Assembly: GCF_914767665.1 (NCBI RefSeq)
Contig: NC_059503.1
Span: 23,870,001 to 23,934,000, forward strand
Direction: 5' to 3'
Source: Harmonia axyridis
Lineage: Eukaryota > Arthropoda > Insecta > Coleoptera > Coccinellidae
DNA: 64,000 nucleotides
Shown: one piece after another, positions 1-13,495 of the stretch
How the letters are laid out: each line of letters starts with the position of its first letter
Position numbering within the stretch: the stretch's first letter is position 1
Made by a program: the position numbers and the translations under genes
Notes under the pieces: model-generated
What the model was told of the DNA's origin: nothing
The model's database searches: none
Seen by the model: only the letters and a program-made list of their open reading frames with translations

Positions 1-789
1 TCCCACCGTCTGAAGCTTTAACTCTTTTGTTTGGACTATAAATTATTTTTAAACGATAGGGCGGAAGACAATTATTGAATTAGAAGTACTGTAATTGTTT
101 CACACGATTTTAATAGAATCTTTCAGGTTAGGCCACCCGAAATACACGAAATTCTAAGGCACTACCTCGGGCACTACTGATTTTCGTTTTCGATTACCTA
201 TCTAGATATATATATTTTTTTTGAATGAGGTATATGTGTTAGCTACTATTATGATGATTTCCAAATATTTACTTGATAAATAAAAAAGACGTGATCTGAT
301 ATCGATATCGAAAAGAGATGTCCAATATTGGATATTTACCAGATTTTGATTGGAATAGGTACACCAAATTTCAAAAAGTTTCAATCATATCGATTCTCTT
401 GGGCCTCTACAAAACCTTTTCCTAGCTGAATTCATTTCTATAATGTATAGAATCGAAAAATCGAATAAAAAAAATTCGTCCGTCCGCCGTCCAAAGCTTT
501 CCTGTAGATATTAAAGCTATTGGCATGAAATTTTGTACAAAAATTGGTTGCTGTATCGCATTCATCTTCCTAGCTCGAGAACACGAGTTATCAATTTTTT
601 AAGAAAAAATTAATTTTATATTTTTTTGTCACGTGTTGAGATGTATTGTAAAATTTGCAGTGTTTCTCTTTTGATCGTAGTTTTACAGGAGATCTGTGTT
701 CCGATTTCAAAGTTTCATAATTAGAAATGATAAACGAAAAAAATATATAAAAATAATAAGACTGCTTTTCAATACCTATTGAATAACGA

Positions 790-2184
790 ATATCGGGTGT
801 CCCAAGGTGAGTGGCCTATTAGATTATTATGGAAACTATTGATGGTAAAGATTTCAAATTTTGTGGATAGATATTTGGCCATGTAAGGTACATTTTTAAA
901 ATAATTTCACATTTCCAGTGTTGCCGGATGTATGACAATTTGGCAACAACTTTGTTATTTTAAATGGGACATCCGGTATTTCTATTTTTTTTATGATACT
1001 CCATAAAATATTAAATCTATTCACTCTTACTTTTCTTCCCTATCTTTAACGGTTTTTGAGTTATTAATTATTTTTAGAAATTTTAGATCAAATTGGCGTA
1101 TTACGAAAATGACTCTAGTTCGCTCAATATTTGAGATTCAAGTCAGAAATTTTGCAAGTCGTTAGATATTGATCTGATCTGTGTCACTGCTTTTGAATTA
1201 TGGTTGTCAATAATACAGGACGGACCAAAAAAAATCATCATTTGCCAAGTTCCAAAATTGTGAAAAAGTATATTTTTTCAAATTAGACACCTAGTTTATT
1301 TTTCAATTTTTGGAATCAGGACAACACACTCTACAATTTTTCTATTCACGTCCCTATACCTATCTCAACTGGATTCCGAGTTATATGCGTTGTATGTGTA
1401 TATCTTTCTTGAGCCATTATTTATAGAAAAACCTCGGAACAAAACACCTGTTAGGCAATAATTGTTTATTTTGACATTTATGGATTGAACTGATTCATTG
1501 ATATATCGATCTATGAACGACATAGACAAAATAACAATACAAAAGAAATTAACACTTATTGAATCAATGTGAAATCTAATAAACGCATATAACTCGGAAT
1601 CCAGTTGAGATAGGTATAGGGACGTGAATAGAAAAATTGTAGAGTGTGTTGTCCTGATTCCAAAAATTGAAAAATAAACTAGGTGTCTAATTTGAAAAAA
1701 TATACTTTTTCACAATTTTGGAACTTGGCAAATGATGATTTTTTTTGTTCCGTCCTGTATTATTGACAACCATAATTCAAAAGCATTTACACAGATCAGA
1801 TCAATATCTAACGACTTGCAAAATTTCAGACTTAAATCTCAAATATTGAGCGAACTAGAGTCATTTTCGTAATACGCCAATTTGATTTAAAATTTCGAAA
1901 AATAATTAATAACTCATAAACCGTTAAAGATAGGGATGGAAAAGTAAGAGTGAATAGATTCAATATTTTATGGAGTATCATAAAAAAAATAGAAATACCG
2001 GATGTCCCATTTAAAATAACAAAGTTGTTGCCAAATTTTCGTACATCCGGCAACACTGGAAATGTGAAATTATTTTAAAATTGTACCTTACATGGCCAAA
2101 TATCTATCCACAAAATTTTAAATCTTTACCATCAATAGTTTCCATAATAATCTAATAGGCCACTCACCTTGGGACACCCGATAT
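790..2184. repeat. Large foldback (inverted repeat) element
   Basis: Bases 790-1391 and 1582-2184 are near-identical reverse complements, giving arms of about 600 bases around a 190-base spacer (1392-1581). The outer ends read ATATCGGGTGTCCCAAGG and its complement. The few mismatches are scattered substitutions and small indels. No transposase is seen. The structure fits a foldback-type non-autonomous element, and a transcript through it would form one long hairpin. An inverted duplication of a smaller element is the alternative. Confidence 0.85.
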
Positions 2185-3513
2185 ATCATGTTGAAATTAA
2201 TACTGAAGATTTAGGTGGGTGTACATCGATAATTTCAAACAAACATGATGATTGACACATTTTTATACGGAACTTGAAAATTAAGTTTAAGACAAAAATA
2301 TTTTGATAACATTTCATCTATTGCGTATTCTGATATTTCGGACGGTTTAAATTGTATATTTTTATCATGTTTATTGATGTTTATTGAAATTCCTAACGAT
2401 TACGAAAAACAATTACAAAAGATTGGACCAGTCTATATGTAATTTCACTCTTTGATTTATTATTTGTTTTATAGCAAAATATCTGAACAAGTATGGAAAA
2501 AATCATATACATACTAAATATCGATATAAAAAATTATAACGAATATCTCAAAGCGAGCTTGAAATTACAAATTGGTCGAATAGGTTATCGCTGAAATATT
2601 AAGATTATTTAATAATAATAATCCAGACATAAAAATCCAAAATATTAAGATCAGGTCTCCTTGGTGGCTCATAATAGCCGCAATGTAAGGGGCCAACGAA
2701 ATGAATATTTTGGTTGAAAGGTACGGTCCAATAAGATGTCCGCCAAGGAGCCCGGATCTTACTCCTATGGATTTTTGAACATTTGCTATGAGTTAATTTT
2801 TTAATTCCTTATAGCGAGTTTCTCCAGCATTTTGTCTTTACTTCTTTAATAAAATATGTATTAACAAAATTTAGTCGATTCGTTTGACTCGACAGATAAA
2901 TTAATACATCTAATGAGAGTAACTTCAATATTCCATCAGAGAAAACAACTGATTCAATCATTAAGAGCTTCAAAATAGAATATAATCAGATTTGAATAAT
3001 TTCTTATTTTTCGTTGTTATCATGTTAGCCATGATATTGAGGCCGAAAACAAGCAGCTAGTACAAAAGTGTAATGTCATTCGAAAGATCACTAAATGGGA
3101 TAGTTTTTGCTGAAGAATATTATTGTTCACCTAATAAATAAATATAAATAATAAGTTTATTCGTTCGAAAACTACAAATAAACTTAAAATAAGAATAATT
3201 ATGTTTATCTGCTTACCAATCAAATTCTTTTGTTATAGCCAATTTCGAGATATGTAATCAAATTTGATGAGACTACAAGGATAACTGGAGTGTGATTGAT
3301 TTTATAAAAAAAAAATTGAAATATTTCTTAAAAATACAAATGTTGAATTGAAGAATTACCGTCAATATTCGACTATGTGTTATATGACATTTTTTGTTGA
3401 AAATCACATGTAGAATCTCGCTTTGAAGTTTTGGACTTTTTGAAGTAGACACACAGTCCACCGGTTCGATTACGAAGAGAATGCATTTTTTTTTTCAGAA
3501 TATTTCACTCGAG

Positions 3514-3590
3514 ATTTCAATTCTTAAGATAATTCGATGGAAACCGACTTGTGAAGTCGGTTTCCATCGAATTATCTTAAGAACTGAAAT
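3514..3590. repeat. Near-perfect 37-bp-arm hairpin
   Basis: Arms at 3514-3550 and 3554-3590 pair with one mismatch around a 3-base loop. The core of the arm is GATAATTCGATGGAAACCGA. No target duplication is clear. It may be the remnant of a tiny foldback element; arm length alone would allow a small hairpin RNA, but nothing else supports that. Confidence 0.8.
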
Positions 3591-3735
3591 ATTCTGCTCG
3601 ATACAAGGTAATAATGAATCATTATACAAAATTCGCAGTCATTTGAAGTCTTCGAATTCCAAAACGTAAACTGAAAATTTTTGGGGTGAAAACATTTGAT
3701 CTTGAACATTTTTATTAAGAAAATGCTATTCTAGC

Positions 3736-3766
3736 ATACCCCGATGTGAATATTACATCGGGGTAT
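3736..3766. repeat. Short hairpin, 12-bp arms
   Basis: ATACCCCGATGT (3736-3747) and its reverse complement (3755-3766) flank a 7-base loop. It stands out because the arms are GC-rich in an AT-rich background. No function can be assigned. Confidence 0.6.
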
Positions 3767-4948
3767 TCTATTGGAGGAGTGTTTTTCTTCTTGATTCGTA
3801 TCGATAATAACATTTAATATTATTTATTAGAAATAAGAATATTTATTCGTCAAAAAATCATATATATTGTCATAATAATGCGAATAACAATTTCTATTCA
3901 GTCCGACTTGAACCTAACAATGATGATAATTGATAACACACAACGTACAATATAGTAATTTGTGTATAATCTTAAGGAATAGCCTACTTGCTATATCAAG
4001 GCAGGCGCCAATGTTGTGGGTAGTAGGTATTATGATACTAACATAAAATGCCTGTGATAAAGTTTCACTTGGGAATCGAATGATCATATTAATAGTAGTT
4101 AAATATTAATGGTAGTTGTTTGGAAAAATCTTATTCGATATTGATTTCAAATAATAACGAGTGGGTCCAATAGTCCACAGGAAAACAATATGTGTCATCG
4201 AGATGAAACAATAATCTTCCGCTACAATAAAATTCCATAACCTATAAAAAATTATTCAGATTATATTAAAATGATCAGATTTTGATATGAAAGAACACTT
4301 GAGTCACTTATGAATGATCTTTCGATCTTCTGCTGGTTTATGTTGAAACATTTCTGTTAGAGTTAGAGGAACAAATAATTGAAATAAATGTTACCTTCCT
4401 GAATTATCTTATCTGCCGAAGTAGTTGGGTCAGCTATTAGAATTTTTTCCTTGTATTTTATACAGGGAATTTAGTTAATTACAATTTGGGTAGCCTGAAT
4501 CAGTGTTTATAATGGTTTATTCGTTTATGTTTATGAATTTTATCAAAAACTTTCAACCCTTGAATATGCTTCAATTGATTTTCATGTAAATTTAAAGGAT
4601 TAAGTCTCGGAAAACTACCAATATTCATTTTCAGTTAATAATCAGAATCGCAAGCCCGGAGTGAAAATATATTCAATCTTATATCTAGTAAAAACTCTGA
4701 AATTATGACATTATTTAACGAATAATTTCAATAACCATCACCAAAGCACTGCATTTTGATAATTCAATGCGAGATTCAATGTCATTTCACTGAACTTGAC
4801 TTTTTTTTTTAGCGAACGTCCAAGAATGTTACTTTGTAAATGATCCCAATATGGCAGGAGGCGAAACACCAAAACGATTATACCGCGTCGTCAGGGTGTA
4901 TATTCATTTATCAATACACCGTAACTATGGGAAATTTACGGGTTCAAA

Positions 4949-5663
4949 GAAAACACGCTGGAATGCGAAATTATCCGGTCATTTTGATGCACGAGTGTAA
5001 TTCGGGGGAATATTTCCCGAATAAACTGTTACATTACTTGTCAAATTGATTTAGAATGGAATTGCCATAGATTCGAACTGTGTAAGTTGCATAGAAACTA
5101 TGCATCTATGAACAGAACAATTATCGCAGTGCAGTTTCGCTTCCTACAATGCAATACAATTATCGCTGTAATTTTCGATAATTGTTCTCCAGATACATAG
5201 AATTTTTGACAGGAGGGAAATATTCATAAAAACTGCATGAGTTCATTTTCATTTTTGGAGAAAGAGCCCGACACCGAAGGTGGAGGGCTCTTTCTCCAAA
5301 AATGAAAATGACCGAATGCAGTTTTTCAAGGAAAACACGCTGGAATGCGAAATTATCCGGTCATTTTGATGCACGAGTGTAATTCGGGGGAATATTTCCC
5401 GAATAAACTGTTACATCACTTGTCAAACTGATGTATAATGGAAATGCCATAGATTCGAACTGTGTAAGATGCATAGAAACTATGCATCTATGAACAGAAC
5501 AATTATCGCAGTGCAGTTTCGCTTCCTACAATGCAATTATCGCTGTAATTTTCGATAATTGTTCTCCAGATACATAGAATTTTTGACAGGAGGGAAATAT
5601 TCGCTGTAATTTTCGATAATTGTTCTTCAGATACATAGCATTTTTGACAGGAGGGAAATATTC
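4949..5663. repeat. Tandem duplication with a hairpin between copies
   Basis: A block of about 270-280 bases at 4949-5225 recurs at 5331-5603 with few differences. Its last part, a segment of about 55 bases ending GACAGGAGGGAAATATTC, is repeated once more at about 5604-5663. Between the two large copies, 5228-5269 pairs with 5285-5326 to form a 42-bp-arm hairpin. This looks like a small foldback element caught in a segmental duplication. No coding content is recognised. Confidence 0.8.
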
Positions 5664-6454
5664 AATATTCTGACGGAGTCATTTATTATTTATTTTGTTT
5701 ACAATGTTCCATTTTGTTCACCTTGAGTACTTTTAGCGTTTTTATTCAGGATAAAAAATACAGAATTCGTATTGCAAATGGAATTCCATGAGCCGAAGCC
5801 GATGAAAATGTTGCATAAGGTTTACGGTGAATCGAATTTATCAGAAACACGTGCGTATGAGTAGTACAGACTACAGAGCATTAAAAAAAAGCAAATCAAT
5901 AAAGTTAATCAAAACTGAAGGTGATGTTAAAAGTTATTTTATTATTATCGAGGTGTTGTGCAATCGGATTTCTTGTCAGATTGTAGGCTGCGGCAGACTT
6001 TTTTCACTTTTTAAAACTCAATTCACTATTTTGAGGCATCCGTTTTCAGTCAATAAAAATTTTATTTAGGATGACACGTTTGCAAAGTGTTTTGATATTT
6101 TTATTATTTGTTGACATTATAGTGTATTACTCTGAATAAGAGTTTACTTTAAAGGAGATAAAATGAACTTAGATGATTAATACGTCAAGTTCTGTGTTTT
6201 ATGATCAATATCCTATATTGACATGACTATAATTTCGACACAATGTCTGCAAATTTTGAATTTTGAGCGTAGAATGGTTGAACGGATGAGGTTCGACTCG
6301 CTGTTGATGAATTCATGGTTAAATTCAATAATGTCAGTCCGTAAACATTGTAACGAATCGGTTTGAAGAACAATCAAAAATAAGAAAAGTACCGAATTGG
6401 AGTTTTTGGAATTTGGAACTTGTGAGCGCTCATCAGTGTGTGCACTGATTCCAT

Positions 6455-6880
6455 TTTGTTTCAGACTCTGTCCACCTGTTGCTTTGGTGAAAACTTACCA
6501 GATTTCTGTAAGGTGGCGCTCTTCAGAATTGTTCAAAACGAAATATTGATTTGAGACACTGCAAACTTTTACAAGAAATTACAATTCAGTTCATATCGAT
6601 TTTTTAATGAATTGAATGAAATATAATAACTGACGGCTATAGGTCTCTTCAGTGTATAGAAGATTGTCACGAGCATGGAATATAAAATATTATTATTCTA
6701 TGCTTAAAGGCACGAGAGTAGAGAATCGCGAAAAATGTCAAATATAAAAGCTATATGCGCCATCTGAAACTGCCATGATCTCTCACAATCAAGTAGGCTT
6801 AAATCTGAAAAATCACTCGTTTTGTCTGAAAGTTTCACGGGTATAAGTGGACATACCAGGGTCTATGCATCTTAGATATA
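6455..6880 (+). repeat. Dispersed repeat, copy 1 of 2 in window
   Basis: This segment is clearly related, in the same orientation, to 49722-51025. Shared landmarks are CCACCTGTTGCTTTGGTG, GTAAGGTGGCGCTCTT, ATGCGCCATCTGAAA and TCTATGCATCTTA at the end. Here the family member is about 420 bases long; the other copy is interrupted by some 840 bases. Probably a non-autonomous mobile element of unknown class. Confidence 0.7.
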
Positions 6881-8493
6881 CCTGTAAGCCTCAGTATAGG
6901 AACTATACTGTGGCTTATACTAGTTCCTATACTGTGATTGATGCATTGATGAACGAATGTTCAAAAACCTCTGTTTTTTTTTTTGTAAAACTATCAGTAA
7001 TATACTTCCATTTTTCACAGTAGATCCTCAAAGACATAATTTCAATAGTTTCAGAGTTATGAATATTTCAAATTTTTTTAGATTTTTGGTAAAAAACTCC
7101 CGCAACATGATATTCAATAAAAAAATTTTCTTATGCATTATAAAAATTAAATAATTTCCTAACATTCACAGAATGTTTTGCCCGAGAGCATCGAAAATTG
7201 AAATAATCCTGTATCAATTGAAGTAATTCCTTTCAAATATTTCCAACTTAATATCCGAGTTAATATCATTGGAATTGGAATTCTCGCAATATAATCTAAA
7301 TTACGTCGAATTTATCTTATCGTCAGGTTATAGCAATTTTTTGGCAAATTTTAATTGAACAGATGCATAATAAAATCAGGGACGTCGATCAAAATTGAAT
7401 AAGCGGAATTTTAAAACTGATATATTCATCGACTCATTACTTATTAGGTATGAAGGTTCGTTATCCCATATCAGATCAGATAGATACTGATTGAAAACGA
7501 ATTATTTCTAGATATTTTAAACAAATACTCACTGAAGATATCAGGGGTAGAGATAATAATTTCTAGGGCCAACTCATTGCCCACTCAGTTATTGAAAGTA
7601 ATACTCGTTTCGAAAAAAAATTATACGCGATGGATAAATTCGAGTAAATTATTGTTTAGTGAGAAGTTTACCTTTCGTTTTATCGACCAATAAAGGTTGC
7701 ATCACACCATGGTATGTTTTAAACTATTCAATGTAACCCGATTTGTACCAGTAGAGTTGTTAAGTGTTTTTTTTTTATTTCGAAATAAGATTTGAAATCA
7801 CTTTAAAAGATCGCAGTAACGTTTCTTTTTGTAGGTATTGAGGATCGTGTCAGTATCCAGGGAAATTTATTTTCTAGACGTTTCTGTTCAATGCAGATGT
7901 GTAGGATGTACATGTCATGTGATATGATATGTATTCGTTTTACCATGTTGCTTACGTTTCAGTTCTCTTGAGAGACTACTTTGTATAATAGAAGACACAC
8001 ATTGTCTTATTTGCATAATTTTAATTTACTCTAGTTTATAAAATTTGTAATAGCACAGATCGAATTTTTTTATTTCTTTTTTATATCCGAAAATAATTAA
8101 AAATGTTTTAGAGCTTCGGAGATTAGCTCTTACCCATTATGTCCTAGGCGTTATCAAGGGGTAAAAGATCTGGAGATCCAAGTGGCCGTGGCAATAAATT
8201 AACTCAGTAGGCCAAAGTATACGTGGAATCATTATGTTGATTGCAAAGAGTTAACACGACTGGTAGATCATGTCTTGCCACTTTAGAACATGTAGCATTT
8301 GGTATTGCATCTTGTAAAAAGTAAAAAGCCTCCATAGAAAATTGGAGTCAACGTTTTTGATGTGCTTTTCTTATACTTGTTTTAAGTTTAGTAGTGTTCT
8401 CAATGTTGACAATCAGCTGTTTTAAACTGAAGGAATTTTTTTTTATCCAGTTACAAACTAAGGCACTAGATGTTGAATGTGAAAATTGAATTG

Positions 8494-9125
8494 TTAACAC
8501 ATATTTGTCTTTTGCGTAACTTCGCAGTGTTTCTCTTTCGCTTCAAAATAGGCCTCAGTTTCGGCGATTACTTCTTGATTGGCGCTAAATTTCTTTCCAG
8601 CGAGCATTCTTTTGAGGTCCAAGAACAGGAAAAAGTCGCTGGGGGCCATATCTGGCGAACACGGTGGATGCAGAAGCAATTCGAAGCTCAATTCATGCAA
8701 TATTGCCAATGTTTTCATTGATTTGTGACACGGCGCATTGTCTTGATAAAACAGCTTCTTTTTTCTCTTCAAATGGGGCGTTTTTTTAACGATTTCATAC
8801 TTTAAACGATCCAATAACGCTATATAATAATCTCTGTTGATGGTCTGGCCCTTTTGGAGCAAATCAATGCATATTATACTTTGCGCATCCCAGAATACTG
8901 ATGCCATAACCTTGCCAGCAGACTGTTGTGTTTTTTCTCGCTTTGGATTCGGTTCATCGTGTGCAATCAACTCGAATGACTGTCGATTGGACTCCGGAGT
9001 GAAATGATGGAGCCGTGTTTCATCCACTGCACTTAAACAGCTTCAAACACTGCTCAAAATCATTAACACGTTGTTGCTTTTGATCGATTGTGAGCTCGCG
9101 CTTGTAACGTTACAATTATTGCCCT
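8494..9125 (-). pseudogene. Mariner (DD34D) transposase relic
   Basis: The minus strand encodes the C-terminal half of a mariner transposase. An open frame of 177 codons (8494-9027) keeps all three catalytic aspartates: in VFWDAQS, YQDNAPCH and SPDMAPSD. There are 34 residues between the second and third, the hallmark of mariner proper. Before it, about 9027-9125 still reads as the upstream part of the protein (DQKQQRVNDFEQCLKLFK) but in another frame, with around ten codons lost at the joint. The N-terminal DNA-binding region and clear terminal repeats are missing. The element is therefore dead. It lies in gene-free DNA upstream of the transporter gene. Confidence 0.9.
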
Positions 9126-10126
9126 CTTGGGAAAAAATGGTCGAGTTGAGACTCTTTGATAAATTTCTAGGGGTGGTTTGGTTTATTTGGTAACGAAACT
9201 GCTACACAGGCTTTCACAAGTTGAATGAAATTAAAATTTTTAATGGTCGACCTGTTCACTCTACACAAAAATTAGACAACTTATCTTGAATAAATCGGGT
9301 TTCACTAGCTGCTTCATTGGACTATCACGATGCCTGATCTCAGCAAGAAACTATAGTACTACAGTTTTCATTCATATATATGAACATATATTCTTAACTA
9401 CAACGGGGTTGTATTTCAGGAACAAGGGTAGTTTGATGTTCTAAGGAAGGTTTCTTGCTGTTCAATATTCTAATCGCATTTTAAAAATTCCATTAGCTCA
9501 TCATAAATTACCAGCATGCGAAATCGTTCAATCCCTTCAAAAGGGATACTCCCCCTCCATGCACAATATATTTAATAATAATAATTTAATATAAGAAATA
9601 TGTATTTGAAATTGTGAAAATTGAAATATCTAATATAAAAACGCTCTTCATGCTTGAATCTTTGTTTTTATTTTATTTGTAATTAATTTGCGCTTAGTAA
9701 GGCCGAATCCATTAAATATCTTCAATCTGAATTAGGAACTGTTTTCAAGAAAAAACCAACATAAAATACCGTGAAGTGTACAATTAAAATGATCAGAATA
9801 GGTTACGATTCAAATGATCCACGTGACAGAAAAATACTGGAAATTTTATATAAAGGCTCACATTCACTTTATTATAATCGTTCACAGTTCTTCTGGGAGT
9901 TTAGTATTTATTTTCAAGAATTGATTGAAACTATCAATGTTATTTATTGGAAGTAACATTCAGTACAAAATCAAGAAATTAATTTCTCAATTTATTTCTG
10001 TCATTGAATAAAAAGTAATTGTATTGAACGATGATATTACATACAAATGTCTTCATCATAAAACCTTACATCTAACTCTCTAACATTTTCTCACAGAATA
10101 TTAAAAAAAGTTTCTTTATTTTTCAG

Positions 10127-13100
10127 ACGGAAAGTGAAGTAGCATGTGAAGAAGTAGCAAGACTTACAGCTGAACAAGAAGAGGGCGACTACGATGCAGT
10201 ATCCTACTGCGATTACCACGACCTACCCCAGCCCCCAGACGGAGGCTACGGTTGGGTTATTGTCTTTGCATCATTCATGTGTAACATGATTGTAGATGGT
10301 ATCGCATACACTTTCGGTATATTCCTATCAGACATGGTTTCGTATTATGGTGAAACGAAAGGTAAAACAGCATGGGTGGGATCTCTGCTATCTGGGATGT
10401 ATCTAGCATGTGGCCCTATAGTGAGTGCTCTAACGAATAAATTCGGCTGTCGAGCGGTTTGCATTGCTGGCAGTTTGATTTCGACAGCTTCTTTTGCACT
10501 CTGCATATTTAGTCCAACCGTGAACTGGTTGATGTTAACATATGGAGTCTTCGGTGGCATAGGTTTCGGCTTGATATACTTACCGGCTGTAGTATGTGTA
10601 GGTTATTATTTTGAGACGAAGAGATCTTTAGCTACTGGTATTGCTGTATGCGGTTCGGGTGTGGGTACTTTTGCTTTCGCCCCATTGGCCACTATGTTGT
10701 TAGAATCATATGGATGGAAAGGTGCTAATCTAATTCTCGCGGGTCTCATTCTAAATTGCGTTATTTTTGGTGCTTTGATGAGACCCCTAGAATATCCTAA
10801 AGAAACCTACGACAAACCACTTCTCCAAAGAATGGCAGAAGAGAGACGAATTCAGATGGAAAGGGGGAGTATAGGTGGATCATATTTCATGGTACAATTA
10901 CCAGATGGAACCATGGAGAAAAGAATGAAACAACCTATAAATATCGATCCTGGTGTGCACTCGAGCTTGAATCTAGATCAGTTGGCTCCTGGAACTCCAA
11001 TTACACCAATTCCTACTGTTCCAACGTTACCTACAATAGCGGAGGTCAAAGTCACTGATCACAGTGAGAGTTCAAATAGTCCGAGCCCAAAAGAAAGTAG
11101 CAATGAAATAAGAGTAAAGAAAAACTCTAGAATTGAAGAGATTAGAAGCCAGGAAAAAAGACGGGATTCTAGTGATACAGAAATAAATTCATCAAAATTG
11201 CCTAGGAACGCTAGTCAGCCAGCTTTTACAACTCACGTTTCTTTACCCAAAAATGGATCTGTCCCAACTTTTGATAGAATGAGGAAGACTTCAGTTGGGG
11301 AGAGATTCAAACCAAACCTTGCTCCTATAAAGTCGAATTCTAGAAGTAGCATGAACTCCAATGGGGACATGAGGAGACTCAGGAACAGCTCAGCCGCCTC
11401 TTTTCTGAGCAGAAACAATAATAGCGAAGTAAGTATTCAATGCAATGAAAAGCATGATTGTATCAACTGTGATTCACAATACATAAAATTTATTTTTTAT
11501 TTACAGGTAGACGTAGAGAGTCTAGTACATAATTCTAGGTTATCCTTGTCAAGAGAAAAAAGCAATATGGTCCGACCTCTTTCGAGAAAAGACATCTTTT
11601 ATTCTAGATCAGTAGTCAATCTTCCTGAATTTCAAACTCAAAAATCTCTCACAAACTATAGGCAGAGTATATTGAGCATTCCAAGAGCTAGAACTGAAAT
11701 GTCAGAAGGAGATCGTAAGTATTCAAATAAGATGAGCAGTAATATATTAGTTCAATGAAAATTATACACAGGGTGAGAAAAAGGGACTCAGATTTGGCAA
11801 TAACATATTACAAAATGTTCCTTAACTCGAACCATTTAATTTTCAGCGGTCAGAAAACGTGGGCATTAGAGCAATTCAATAAAAACAATTTATTCAACAA
11901 TAGTAAATTGAAACCTGTTTCATGACTTGCGTGAATTTGCGCATTGTACAGTGTTCTGTTGAATAAATGTACTTTGCAAAAACTCACACATACTGCATGC
12001 CTCAACCTGTATAGTACGAGTGTGGCTAAATGAAATCACATAATATATTTTTTATCGTCTTGTTGTATGTTCTGATGTATTAGTTCATATCTCAAAATAA
12101 TAAACAAATGTTTATTACTCTGGAATTCATATATGTAGGAAGGTCCTTCACTTCCTGATACAAATTACTATTCCGATATTGATTTAAACATTAGAATTTT
12201 AGTGTTATTTCAGTATTATTAATTTTTTTGTGAAAGTGCTGTTTTTCCATAAAATATTTTCCTTCAACTTACAGCTGCTGACCTTTGTCCATGCTTAGCT
12301 TTACCAGAAAGTTTCAAGTCTGCTCTGTCCCAAATGATGGATGTCAGTTTGCTCAAAGATCCAGTGTTCACCTTTATAGGAATATCTAATTTCTTTGGTA
12401 TGGCAGGATTGTACGTTCCATTTGTATATCTGGTTGACTGTGCAAAAGAAAAGGTAATTTTGATTGCATATTTATTTTTTAATTCAGCAATAAGTGTTCA
12501 AAACATTCCATTTTTTCAGGGTATTGATCCAGGCCAAGCTTCATTTTTGATATCAATTATTGGTATAACCAACACCATTGGTCGTGTTGCATGTGGATAT
12601 TTTGCTGATTTCCCACAAGTTGATGCTCTATTTGTAAATAATATATGCCTGATAATTTCCACAATTTCTGTTGCTATGGTACCTCTTTGTGCAACATACT
12701 ATTCCTATGTGGCCGTCGCAGTTTTCTTTGGAATAGCAGTTTGTTAGTATAACTTACTACTTTCAAATCATAATTTTTAGAACCTTTGTTGATAAATATA
12801 ATATCAGATGTACTATTTGATTGCCAATAATTATGCAGCCAAATTCATTCATCTGATATTGATAAGACTCATTGCACTTTTACTAATAAATAAACTCAGA
12901 AAGAAGAAAATAATAAGAAAATCTTGATATGAAGATAGTTTGAAAAAGAGTCCCAGTTATAAACGAAATATCAATTAAAAAAAATTATCATATTTTCTAT
13001 TGAACTTATTTACATTTCTTCTAGAACGTAACATGTTTATTAATTTTTTTTTCTTTTGCAGCTGGTTATATCTCTTTAACATCAATCATATTGGTTGACT

Positions 13101-13495
13101 TACTAGGGCTTGATAAATTGACTAACGCATTTGGTTTGCTGATACTTTTCCGTGGTGCAGCCGCCATTGTCGGTTCTCCATTGGCTGGTGCCTTATTAGA
13201 TGCAACCAAAGGTTACGAAGTGCCATTTTATGTTGCTGGTGGACTTTTCGCAATATCAGCTGTAACTAGTTTCATAGCACCGTGTTTGAAACGCTTTGTT
13301 CCAGAAAATTCACAACAAGTGGACGAAGGGGATGCGCTGACCCCAATTGATGAGGATGATGAAGAAGATGAGCCAATAACAATGGCAAGAACGGGTAGAG
13401 AAAACAGTGTTCCTATGCCGAAAATCATAGAAACAGCTTCCAGTCCAATAAGTCCTAATGAAAAAGAAATAAAACAAATCGAATCTGTTTTGTAG
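10127..13495 (+). CDS. Monocarboxylate-transporter-like MFS protein (SLC16), 5' exon missing
   Basis: Exons: 10127-11428, 11507-11714, 12275-12453, 12520-12742, 13062-13495, all with GT/AG borders and matching phases; the visible part encodes 781 residues. The first visible exon opens in frame after an acceptor at 10126, so the start codon lies in an upstream exon I could not find. The protein begins with an acidic tail, then DGGYGWVIV, the signature at the start of helix 1 in SLC16 carriers. Six membrane helices follow, then a cytosolic loop of roughly 300 residues rich in Ser, Asn and charged residues. The second six-helix half runs from about [10 protein letters not shown] to FIAPCLKRF, and the tail is acidic. 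SLC16 proteins move lactate, pyruvate or other small acids across the plasma membrane, some with protons; the substrate here is unknown. Introns 11429-11506 and 12454-12519 are stop-free and multiples of three. Confidence 0.9.

Larger units (their letters stand above)
1..10126. other. Gene-free, repeat-rich stretch
   Basis: I find no host protein-coding exon that can be supported here. The stretch is AT-rich and holds a 1.4-kb foldback, two short hairpins, a local duplication with a hairpin between its copies, a copy of a repeat family that recurs near 49.7-51.0 kb, and a dead mariner transposase; these are listed separately. The missing first exon of the transporter gene that resumes at 10127 may lie here or beyond the window edge. 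The short open frames in this stretch show no family resemblance and no codon structure that convinced me. Confidence 0.6.

Noticed and set aside
9771..9956. Possible first exon of the transporter
   Set aside because: A 61-codon frame with no signature residues and no donor in the phase needed for 10127.
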